Of a stretch of DNA of 5,583 bases, positions 1-5,583 are shown in pieces. The DNA is from CAYOVG01 sp964407285. GTDB taxonomy: Bacteria; Desulfobacterota; Syntrophobacteria; Syntrophobacterales; Syntrophobacteraceae. The stretch is from the NCBI GenBank assembly GCA_964407285.1, contig CAYOVG010000411.1, positions 1 through 5,583 on the forward strand, given 5' to 3'. The position numbers and the translations under genes are program-made. A model generated the notes under the pieces. The model did not search any database and was not told the origin of the DNA. It saw only the letters and a list, made by a program, of their open reading frames with translations. Within the stretch, counting starts at the first letter, position 1. Every line of letters starts with the position of its first letter.

Positions 1-1071
1 TTCCAGGCCCATCTCGATCCCGGCCTGGGTGGCCGCCCCCAGCGCCACGCAAAGGTCCGGGTCCACTTCGGAGTGCGGAAGCTTGTGAAATTTCTCCTCC
101 AGGAGCGCCGAAACAAGCGGGATGCGGGTCGATCCGCCCACCAGGAGTATCTTGTCTATGGCTCCCGGCAGCACGGCCGCATCCCGCAAGGCTTTCGTCA
201 CGGAATCCATGGTTTCCACGGCGTCTTCGCGGATCATGTCCTCGAATTCCGTCCGCGACAGCTCATACTTGAGATGGACCGGCTTCATATGCACCCGCCC
301 GACATGGTCCTCCTCGATGAGGACGAACGGTTCGTCCGAAAGCTGGATCTTGGCCTTTTCCGCGGCATACTTGAGCCGGACCCTCAGGACCTTGTCGTCC
401 CACGCCCTCAGCCCGTGCTCCTCTTCCAGGAACGCCAGCAGCCGTTCGACGATCTTCTCGTCGAAGTCGTCGCCTCCCAGGTGGTTGTTGCCCGTGCTGG
501 AAAGGACTTCCACCACTCCGCTCTCGATGGACACGATGGAAACGTCGAAGGTGCCGCCGCCCAGGTCGTAGACGAGAATACGCTGGCTCTCGTCCTTTTG
601 GGATTCGTAGGCGAGCGCCGCCGCGGTGGGTTCGTTGATGATCCTGACCACGTCCAGGCCGGCGATTTGCCCCGCCTCGCGGGTCGCGTAGCGCTGAGCG
701 TCGGTGAAGTAGGCCGGCACCGTGATGACGGCCTGCGAAACCGCGGAACCGAGCGCCGTTTCGGCCCTTCTCTTCAGCGCCTTCAGAATGAAAGCCGAAA
801 TCTCCTGGGGCGTGTAGTGTTCGTCGCCGAGCCGCACCTTCTCGTTGGTCCCCATCTTCCGCTTGATGGAGCAGACGGTCCCCCTGGGGTTCACCAGGAT
901 CTGGTTCTTCGCCTCGATCCCCACCACAATGTGGCCGTTCTTGTCCAGGGCGACACACGAGGGGACGATTCCGTTGTCGTGGAGCTTCAGGACCTCCGGC
1001 TGCCCGTCCCTGATGAAAGCCACCTCGGAGTTCGTGGTGCCGAGGTCGATTCCGATTATGGGTTTTGGCAT
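1..1071 (-). CDS. Hsp70/DnaK-family chaperone, nucleotide-binding domain (C-terminus beyond window)
   Basis: ATP-driven cytosolic chaperone of the Hsp70 family. The 357 visible residues cover essentially the whole nucleotide-binding domain: phosphate-1 loop GIDLGTTNS (7-15), Lys70 in IKRK at the catalytic-lysine position, VPAYF (118-122), INEPTAAALAY (145-155), phosphate-2 YDLGGGTFDVS (168-178), HLGGDDFD after residue 195, and the adenosine motif LLVGGSTRIP (309-318). The linker and substrate-binding domain lie off the left edge, so full length is unknown. After IKRK the protein passes almost directly to YTPQEIS (86-92), so it lacks the subdomain-IB insert of about 24 residues found in E. coli DnaK and resembles Bacillus DnaK there. 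E. coli Thr199 is replaced by Asn (NNHLGG), also as in Bacillus, and the DnaK Cys15 position is Glu16. The ATG at 1071 follows an AAGGAAGGA ribosome site (1081-1089) that begins inside the grpE stop codon. It is the last visible gene of the operon. The family call is certain; whether it is the housekeeping DnaK is doubtful, given the atypical partners. Confidence 0.96.
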   Translation of the reverse strand, partial: MPKPIIGIDLGTTNSEVAFIRDGQPEVLKLHDNGIVPSCVALDKNGHIVVGIEAKNQILVNPRGTVCSIKRKMGTNEKVRLGDEHYTPQEISAFILKALKRRAETALGSAVSQAVITVPAYFTDAQRYATREAGQIAGLDVVRIINEPTAAALAYESQKDESQRILVYDLGGGTFDVSIVSIESGVVEVLSSTGNNHLGGDDFDEKIVERLLAFLEEEHGLRAWDDKVLRVRLKYAAEKAKIQLSDEPFVLIEEDHVGRVHMKPVHLKYELSRTEFEDMIREDAVETMDSVTKALRDAAVLPGAIDKILLVGGSTRIPLVSALLEEKFHKLPHSEVDPDLCVALGAATQAGIEMGLE

Positions 1072-1087
1072 AATCTGCAATCCTTCC

Positions 1088-1924
1088 TTATTGATCCGAT
1101 GCGGATACGACTACCTGCGCCAGCCGAAGAACTTCATCGTCCCGCACATACCCGCTCATGGTTTCCTCCACAACCATCCCCGGCGCGACGCCGGGGACAT
1201 GCCTCGTGCCTATCGCTCTCATGGTGCGTGGATCGAACGGACGGCCTTCCGTGGGAACCATCTCGATGCCCAGGTTCATCATGGTCCGGTCGAAGCGGTC
1301 CACGGCCATCTCGTATCCCTCCTCGATGCCCTTCATGGCCGGAGGCGGCTTGAAGAAGAAAGGCCTCTTTCCGGATGTATTCCTGACTTCCTTAAGGCCC
1401 CTTTCGAGGCTGTCGCGCAGGTCCGCAAAGAGCAGAAAGACCCTCTTCTCCGTATCCCTTTGAACTTCCCTCTTCAGACCGGCGAGGTCATCCCCCTTGG
1501 TCTGGACCCTGGACAGGGCTTCTCGGTACACCGAATTCAGGCGTTCGAGTTCCTCGTTGGATTTGCCCTGTTCACGGTTTTGCCGCTTGAGTTCCTGGCG
1601 CAGGGCCGACACCTCCGTGGCGAGATCGAAAAGGCCGTGCGAGAGGTTGGGAGGCGGCGGAGGCAGGGCGGAGTCATCCAGTTCCGCGAGCCATCCGGCG
1701 AAGTCGTTGAGGACATCGAGCCGCCAGTCCCCATCGGGAAACGGGCTGTACGCCATGCCCGTCCGCGGAATTCCTACTCCGGGCGCGGAATCATCTTTTC
1801 TCCCGGATTCGGGGGCCCCATTCGGATAGAATGCGCCGCGTCCTCCGTCGCCCTGAAACATCGACGTCAACATGCATCCCACTCTGTTTCTAAGTCGCCT
1901 GAGCAGGCCTTGCGGTGCTCCCAC
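1088..1924 (-). CDS. GrpE-like nucleotide exchange factor with long N-terminal extension
   Basis: Probable ADP/ATP exchange factor for the adjacent Hsp70. The C-terminal part (about 217-275) fits the GrpE beta-domain: LGIEMVPTEGRPFDP, then PGMVVEETMSGYVRDDEVLR and the terminal AQVVVSA strand. The usual FDPxxHxAI motif reads FDPRTMRAI, with Met for His. Residues about 100-182 are charged and heptad-like, as expected for the GrpE dimerisation helix, and 188-195 is a short aromatic/proline break (PFFFKPPP). At 278 residues it is longer than typical GrpE (about 190-200); the extra length is mostly residues 1-97, a basic start (RRLRNRVG), a Gly/Pro-rich stretch and a PPPPP run (88-92) with no recognised domain. 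The chosen start is GTG at 1924, seven bases after GGAGG (1932-1936) and overlapping the preceding TAG stop by one base. A later Met18 is possible but has no better ribosome site. The GrpE assignment is firm for the C-terminal half; the extension's role is unknown. Confidence 0.9.
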   Translation of the reverse strand: MGAPQGLLRRLRNRVGCMLTSMFQGDGGRGAFYPNGAPESGRKDDSAPGVGIPRTGMAYSPFPDGDWRLDVLNDFAGWLAELDDSALPPPPPNLSHGLFDLATEVSALRQELKRQNREQGKSNEELERLNSVYREALSRVQTKGDDLAGLKREVQRDTEKRVFLLFADLRDSLERGLKEVRNTSGKRPFFFKPPPAMKGIEEGYEMAVDRFDRTMMNLGIEMVPTEGRPFDPRTMRAIGTRHVPGVAPGMVVEETMSGYVRDDEVLRLAQVVVSASDQ

Positions 1925-2241
1925 TATTCCACCTCCCCGGCAGTGGATGCCTTCTCCAGTTCGACGAGATCGCGCAAGCCGATGCGCTTCTCCGGTGAAA
2001 CGGCCAGCCGGGCCAGTTGCGCTATCTCTTCTTCCGGATAAACCACATCGAAAGAACCATACAGCGAATTCTGAATGCGGCGGGTTTCATCCTTCAGGGC
2101 CTCGTAAGCCTCCGTGATTTGCCTGAACAACTCCGGGCTGCGCTCCGGGGTGAACCGTTTGACCAGTTCCAGGTAGGCCCGGCGAATTTCTTTGTCGCCG
2201 GTGCCCGGCGAGACCCCCAGGACCATGTAATGTTTCAGCAT
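1924..2241 (-). CDS. Small J-domain protein with TPE in place of the HPD motif
   Basis: A 105-residue protein whose first 62 residues form a DnaJ-type J domain: helix I HYMVLGVSPG (4-13), helix II DKEIRRAYLELVKRF (16-30), and helix III ELFRQITEAYEALKDETRR (37-55) ending in LYG (60-62). J proteins normally present the client and stimulate Hsp70 ATP hydrolysis through an invariant HPD between helices II and III. Here that position reads Thr31-Pro32-Glu33, so His and Asp are both replaced, and the loop is short (RSPE). No glycine-rich region or zinc-finger cysteines follow; the 43-residue tail is acidic and possibly helical. The ATG at 2241 has a GAGAGGA ribosome site six bases upstream (2248-2254), 19 nt after the stop of the preceding gene, and the stop overlaps the grpE start. 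Such a protein may recruit or modulate the neighbouring Hsp70 without classical stimulation. The J-fold call is strong; its activity is an open question. Confidence 0.9.
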   Translation of the reverse strand: MLKHYMVLGVSPGTGDKEIRRAYLELVKRFTPERSPELFRQITEAYEALKDETRRIQNSLYGSFDVVYPEEEIAQLARLAVSPEKRIGLRDLVELEKASTAGEVE

Positions 2242-2260
2242 CGTTATTCCTCTCGTGGCA

Positions 2261-4927
2261 TCACTCGTAGGGGAAGAGCAGGAGTCTTCCCACCTTGGAG
2301 AGTTCCTTCTTCTTGTCTCCGGAATACAATTCCCTCAGGGTCCGTATCGCATCTCCGGCCTCATGTTCCAGCAGGATTCCCAACTGGCGCACGCCGTTGT
2401 TATCCACCCCCTGGGACTCGACCATACGCACCAGCATCTCCATGAAGAGCTTCAGGACCTGCTTGTTGCCGCGAAGCTTGTTGAAATCCTTGAGAGCGTT
2501 TTCCATCTCGTCGATCGTGCCCCCGAATCCTCCGGGCTCATCGAACAGGTCGAAGTCATCTTCATCGAAATCGAACTCCTCGGGTCCCGGGAAAAGGGGT
2601 TCACCCCACGGCAGATAGTCGACTAACTCATAGAAATTAAATGAATTCAAAGCGTTGTACAAGTGGCGATCGGAGACGAAATAGCGCGCGATGTCGCGGC
2701 AGAAATTGCGAAGCCGCATGACGTCGTCGGGCTCCAGCGACTTGATCAGCCTGTCGAAGCGCGCCACGGCAAAGGAGGGTGGTTCTTGATCCAGCGCATA
2801 ATCCGCGAGGATTTCATAGAACCCGAGGAAAATGTCCGCCTTCCGGCGTTCCCCCCTCTTCTTCAGGTCTTTTTTCACCTGCCTGATTTGCTTTGGATAG
2901 CCCTCGCCGAGCACCAGCGCATAAACGGTCAACACCTGCCGGTCGTCGAGCTTCTCCAGGATCTTGGACCACAAGGAACCGAAAAGCCCGACGATACCGA
3001 CATCCCCGGTCAATGTATGGTATGCGTCCGGAACGGGAGCCACCACTTCCATCAATTCGTTGCCGGACAGATCCTTCAGGCGATCCTCCAGCAGCTTCCG
3101 GGTTTTCTTCTCAATCTGGGTGCTGTAATTCCTGGGTTTATAGCCCCTTCCCATCTCGACGATGCCGTAGAAACAGACCAGGGAGCGTAGGGCGACGGGG
3201 GGTTCCGGCAGGTCCAGCAAAACCTTCAACTGCTGATCGGGATTGCCCTCTTCGAGATACCTGACGGCAACCGTCACCGCATGTATGAGCGGCGTCTGCG
3301 TCCTCGATTCCAGTCCGACCGCCCGTTCCACATCCGACCATGCAATCTGGAAGGACTTCCGATTGGCGCTCCGCATCGCCGCCTTGAGCAGGCTCAGGAC
3401 ATACTCCTCCTTGACTCCGGAATCGTAGGGCGCCTGCTTCCACGCATCGTCGAGGATCTTCTCCGACTTCCGGTAAGCCCCCTTGTCGGAGTAAAACCTT
3501 GCCAGCCGCAGATAGGGAAACGGGTCTTCCGGGTACTGGCGAAGCATCGCCTGCATCCCCTTCTCGAAGAGCGCCTTTCCCTCATTCGAAGCATGCGCGG
3601 GCCTCAACGCGCCCAAGGTCCGGTAATACACGATCACATCCGGCGCCAGCCGCGTGATCTTCTCGCCGATAGCGAAGTAGGTATCCTCGGTTTTCAGCCC
3701 GTCCCGTTTCAGCCACCGGTTCAGGCAGGTCCGGTCCCTGTAGGACAACTCGGACGCACGGATTGCTCCTTCGTTTGCCAGTATGGAGAGCAGCCTGTGG
3801 TACAACGCGGCTTCCACCTTCTGTTTGTGCGAAACGTGCGGGAAATCGGTTTCGATCAGGTTCAGATATTCCAGCGCGGCGCAAAAGGGGGTGCGGTCGT
3901 CCGCCGACCTGAGCTGGTGGGGAAAGAAGATCTCCATACGCAGCAAAATGGACCTGGACACGCCGGGGGGCAGGAGCTTCGCCAGGGACCCGGCGTCGTT
4001 GTTTGCGCGGGCGAGTCCGATGGCGGCCAGTTCCGCCAGGGGACGCACGGCTTCCTCCGGACTGTGCGGAAAGATGACGGATGCGAAACGTTTGATGGAA
4101 TCCGGCAGTTTCTGTTCCCTGCCCTTGATCGCCTTAACGAGTTCATCCGCTTCGGCCTGAATGGGACGGGCAAGCCACTCCCGTGTATTTTTGAGCGCCG
4201 CGCACCCATCCTTTTGGAGCGCCCCCACCACGGTCTTCAAGGGAAAATCATCCGGCAGCTGTTTCAGGGAGCGATCGAGCGAACCGCCGTCGCCGTCACA
4301 GGCCGTCGCCATGGCCTTGGCGAACCACTTCCAGCCGGCAAAGGGGGATTTGCGGGGCAATGAAGCGAGCTTCGCCACTCCCTCTTCCCAGCGGGCGGCA
4401 TCCATGTCCGGCAGGGCTTCCACCACCAGGGTCCCGTCCACCCGGACCGGATCGTCCGCCGACAAACGTTCGAGGCCGTCCCACCTCCCGGTGAACACGA
4501 ACATGTCCGCAACGGCCCGTTCGACCTCCGGGCAGGGCGAATGATTCTTCCTGTGTTCGCCGTACCATTTCACGGCAGCGTCGAAAGGCGCCGCGCGGAC
4601 CGCTCGAGCCAGTTCCCCGCAAGGAAGGCCCACCGCCGCGAGGGGCGGCTTCTCGAGCATTTCCAGGAGGGCTTCCGATTCCCTGGTAAGACCCTTTTCT
4701 TCCAGTTGGCGGGCGCGCATGGCGTAAGCCACTATTTTCAGAAAGACAATGCCGGGGGTATCCCCGTGAGAGGACTGCTGGATGAGCTGAATGGCATCGC
4801 GGGGTTTCCCACGGGCAAGCAGTTCCTCGACCTTTTCTTTTATCAACCCTTCCGGAAGTTTCGCAAGGGCCTGAAGGTCCGCTTTCGCAGCTTTTTTCTT
4901 CCTTTGAGATTTACTTTTTGCAGCCAT
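2261..4927 (-). CDS. Large helical TPR-like repeat protein, first gene of the chaperone cassette
   Basis: An 888-residue protein of no function I can name. It starts with a lysine-rich segment (KSKSQRKKKAAK, 4-15), then helical-hairpin stretches like degenerate tetratricopeptide repeats: about 28-51, 60-92, and most clearly about 463-510 (PFPYLRLARFYSDKGAYRKSEKILDDAW). A markedly acidic, Phe-rich segment lies near 780-800 (EEFDFDEDDFDLFDEP), followed by a final helical region. I see no signal peptide, membrane helix or catalytic motif, so it is probably a soluble cytoplasmic scaffold or binding protein. The start is ATG at 4927, directly after AAAGGAAAGAG. The frame stays open for 42 more codons to 5053, but that stretch includes the candidate promoter and has no good ribosome site at its start, so it is excluded. 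Leading an operon with a J protein, GrpE and Hsp70 suggests an adaptor, co-chaperone or client. That role is inferred from position only. The coding assignment is firm; the TPR label is moderate. Confidence 0.9.
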   Translation of the reverse strand: MAAKSKSQRKKKAAKADLQALAKLPEGLIKEKVEELLARGKPRDAIQLIQQSSHGDTPGIVFLKIVAYAMRARQLEEKGLTRESEALLEMLEKPPLAAVGLPCGELARAVRAAPFDAAVKWYGEHRKNHSPCPEVERAVADMFVFTGRWDGLERLSADDPVRVDGTLVVEALPDMDAARWEEGVAKLASLPRKSPFAGWKWFAKAMATACDGDGGSLDRSLKQLPDDFPLKTVVGALQKDGCAALKNTREWLARPIQAEADELVKAIKGREQKLPDSIKRFASVIFPHSPEEAVRPLAELAAIGLARANNDAGSLAKLLPPGVSRSILLRMEIFFPHQLRSADDRTPFCAALEYLNLIETDFPHVSHKQKVEAALYHRLLSILANEGAIRASELSYRDRTCLNRWLKRDGLKTEDTYFAIGEKITRLAPDVIVYYRTLGALRPAHASNEGKALFEKGMQAMLRQYPEDPFPYLRLARFYSDKGAYRKSEKILDDAWKQAPYDSGVKEEYVLSLLKAAMRSANRKSFQIAWSDVERAVGLESRTQTPLIHAVTVAVRYLEEGNPDQQLKVLLDLPEPPVALRSLVCFYGIVEMGRGYKPRNYSTQIEKKTRKLLEDRLKDLSGNELMEVVAPVPDAYHTLTGDVGIVGLFGSLWSKILEKLDDRQVLTVYALVLGEGYPKQIRQVKKDLKKRGERRKADIFLGFYEILADYALDQEPPSFAVARFDRLIKSLEPDDVMRLRNFCRDIARYFVSDRHLYNALNSFNFYELVDYLPWGEPLFPGPEEFDFDEDDFDLFDEPGGFGGTIDEMENALKDFNKLRGNKQVLKLFMEMLVRMVESQGVDNNGVRQLGILLEHEAGDAIRTLRELYSGDKKKELSKVGRLLLFPYE

Positions 4928-4938
4928 CTCTTTCCTTT
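4928..4938 (-). promoter_or_regulatory. Ribosome binding site fixing the start of the TPR-like gene
   Basis: Read on the minus strand the sequence is AAAGGAAAGAG immediately before ATG at 4927, with AGGA five bases from the start codon. It favours this ATG over in-frame upstream Met codons in the 42-codon open extension. Confidence 0.75.
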
Positions 4939-5021
4939 GGGGAAATCGGAAAACAAACGATATCGCCGTGTCAGTGTTGTGCATATCAGGCGGATCGCGC
5001 CATCCATCCATATTTGATTTC

Positions 5022-5051
5022 AGTATAACAGATTTAATGGATAATTGACAC
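5022..5051 (-). promoter_or_regulatory. Candidate sigma-70-type extended -10 promoter of the chaperone operon
   Basis: On the minus strand a TGT TATACT extended -10 (TATACT at 5022-5027, TG at 5029-5030) lies 18 bases downstream of GTGTCA (5046-5051), which matches four of six bases of the TTGACA consensus. Transcription would begin near 5015, giving a leader of about 90 nt before the TPR-like gene. The local sequence is AT-rich compared with the genes. I see no CIRCE repeat and no convincing sigma-32-type site in the leader. Motif match only; no transcript evidence. Confidence 0.5.
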
Positions 5052-5066
5052 AAGGCATGGTGTCAA
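5045..5066. repeat. Perfect 7-8-7 inverted repeat, candidate operator
   Basis: The arms TTGACAC (5045-5051) and GTGTCAA (5060-5066) are exact reverse complements separated by 8 bases. The centres of the arms are 15 bp apart. The left arm contains the -35 hexamers proposed for both strands, so a dimeric regulator bound here could block both divergent promoters. A related half-site GTGTCA recurs at 4968-4973 inside the operon leader. The layout recalls CIRCE (9-9-9) but the bases do not match it. Regulatory function is inferred. Confidence 0.45.
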
Positions 5067-5073
5067 CCAAAAT
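5045..5073 (+). promoter_or_regulatory. Possible plus-strand promoter for the divergent hydrolase gene
   Basis: A perfect TTGACA (5045-5050) is followed after exactly 17 bases by CAAAAT (5068-5073), which matches four of six bases of TATAAT. It would give a leader of roughly 65 nt before the ATG at 5146. The -10 is weak, and the -35 coincides with an arm of the inverted repeat and with the opposite-strand -35, so the match could be a by-product of the operator. Confidence 0.3.
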
Positions 5074-5082
5074 GGAGGACGT

Positions 5083-5094
5083 ATGAAGCGGTAA
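5083..5094 (+). other. Three-codon mini-ORF with a good ribosome site
   Basis: TGGAGGAC (5073-5080) supplies GGAGG four bases before ATG AAG CGG TAA (Met-Lys-Arg-stop), in the leader of the divergent hydrolase gene and 51 bases before its start codon. The ribosome site is better placed than that of the gene itself. It may be a chance match, a minimal leader ORF, or a remnant of an earlier start region. Confidence 0.2.
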
Positions 5095-5145
5095 TCCGGC
5101 AATCTGTTCTTTGTGTTAAAAAAAGGAGAATTGTCGATTCTATAT

Positions 5146-5583
5146 ATGAAAAGCTATTCAAACTATGCGGAACTCGCCGGTAATGAGACCGAAGGGATCG
5201 ACTACAGGATTCGATGCCGCCGGGGGACAAGCGGAATCCTGCTCATAGCGCCCCACGGGGGGCGCATCGAGCCGGGTACCGGGCTCATAGCCGATGCCGT
5301 CGCGGGGGTGGAGCATTCTTTGTATTGCTTCGAGGGGATAAAGGAACGCCGGAATTATGCATTGCACATTTCGAGCACGAGTTTCGACGAGCCTCGCGCC
5401 GCGGAGATGCTCGCCGCGGCGCGGCGCGTGGTGACGATTCACGGCTGCAAGGGAGACCGGGAAGCCGTCCATGCAGGCGGACTGGACACCGCCTTGCGGG
5501 ACGCCGTCGTGGAGGAGCTATCGAGGGCGGGATTTACGGCAACGGCGGACTCGCCCTCCGGGCTTAAGGGCAAGAGCCGGCTC
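5146..5583 (+). CDS. Poly-gamma-glutamate hydrolase (PghP/DUF867) family protein, 3' end beyond window
   Basis: Predicted zinc-dependent peptidase of the family typified by the phage PghP enzyme, which cuts poly-gamma-glutamate. The 146 visible residues show the family signatures in order: APHGGRIEPGT (35-45), SLYCFEG (58-64), LHISSTSFDEP (73-83), TIHGCKGD (97-104) and GGLDTALRD (111-119). By comparison with PghP as I remember it, His37, Glu42 and His99 sit at the zinc-ligand positions. Family members are about 200 residues, so some 50-60 residues, including later catalytic parts, are missing at the right edge. There is no signal peptide, so the protein appears cytoplasmic or released by lysis. 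The ATG at 5146 fits the family N-terminus, though the best ribosome site, AAGGAG (5123-5128), is 17 bases away, which is long; an in-frame TTG at 5131 is too close to it. The gene is divergent from the chaperone operon and need not be functionally linked. The true substrate here is unknown. Confidence 0.85.
   Translation, partial: MKSYSNYAELAGNETEGIDYRIRCRRGTSGILLIAPHGGRIEPGTGLIADAVAGVEHSLYCFEGIKERRNYALHISSTSFDEPRAAEMLAAARRVVTIHGCKGDREAVHAGGLDTALRDAVVEELSRAGFTATADSPSGLKGKSRL

Noticed and set aside
73..1353. 426-codon open frame on the plus strand opposite the hsp70 and grpE genes
   Set aside because: It is a mirror of the GC-rich codons of a clear Hsp70 gene. The translation has no recognisable domain and crosses the hsp70-grpE junction. 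Long antisense frames opposite hsp70 genes are a familiar artefact.
845..2041. 398-codon plus-strand open frame opposite grpE
   Set aside because: The opposite strand carries GrpE motifs, operon spacing and ribosome sites, while this frame has no domain and overlaps three real genes.
3281..4363. 360-codon plus-strand open frame opposite the TPR-like gene
   Set aside because: The translation is rich in Arg, Pro and Gly with no motif, as expected of an antisense shadow. The minus-strand frame is far longer and has a proper ribosome site.
4928..5053. 42-residue N-terminal extension of the TPR-like protein
   Set aside because: The stretch contains the candidate -10 element and AT-rich leader, shows no protein-like pattern, and the ATG at 4927 has the adjacent ribosome site.
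5045..5066. Inverted repeat as a CIRCE element bound by HrcA
   Set aside because: CIRCE has 9-base arms TTAGCACTC and GAGTGCTAA with a 9-base spacer. Here the arms are 7 bases of different sequence with an 8-base spacer.
5158..5472. 104-codon minus-strand open frame opposite the hydrolase gene
   Set aside because: The plus strand encodes ordered PghP-family motifs across the same stretch; the minus frame has no recognisable domain.

Overview
The window looks like a chromosomal segment of a fairly GC-rich bacterium. It holds a four-gene cassette on the minus strand and the start of a divergent gene on the plus strand. No ribosomal RNA, insertion sequence or phage structural gene is visible. 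The gene content and protein style would fit a Desulfobacterota-like (deltaproteobacterial) genome, but that is an impression, not something the sequence proves.

Minus strand, in transcription order (right to left): a large helical, TPR-like protein of 888 residues (4927 to 2261); a 105-residue J-domain protein (2241 to 1924); a 278-residue GrpE-like nucleotide exchange factor with a long N-terminal extension (1924 to 1088); and an Hsp70/DnaK-family chaperone (1071 down to the left edge, its substrate-binding half cut off by the window). The gaps are 19 nt, a 1-nt overlap and 16 nt. Each gene has a clear Shine-Dalgarno sequence, so this reads as one operon. A candidate extended -10 promoter lies about 95 nt upstream of the first gene.

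The cassette contains all three parts of an Hsp70 machine (ATPase, J-protein, exchange factor) together with a large protein of unknown role, which could be its adaptor or client. The main oddity is the J domain: the HPD tripeptide normally needed to trigger Hsp70 ATP hydrolysis reads TPE. The GrpE carries about 95 extra N-terminal residues. The Hsp70 lacks the roughly 24-residue subdomain-IB insert of E. coli DnaK and resembles the Bacillus form there. These features suggest a specialised chaperone set rather than the housekeeping dnaK operon.

Plus strand: the 218-bp divergent intergenic region (4928-5145) holds a perfect 7-8-7 inverted repeat overlapping possible -35 elements on both strands. 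It leads to a 5'-complete, 3'-truncated gene for a poly-gamma-glutamate hydrolase (PghP/DUF867) family protein starting at 5146.
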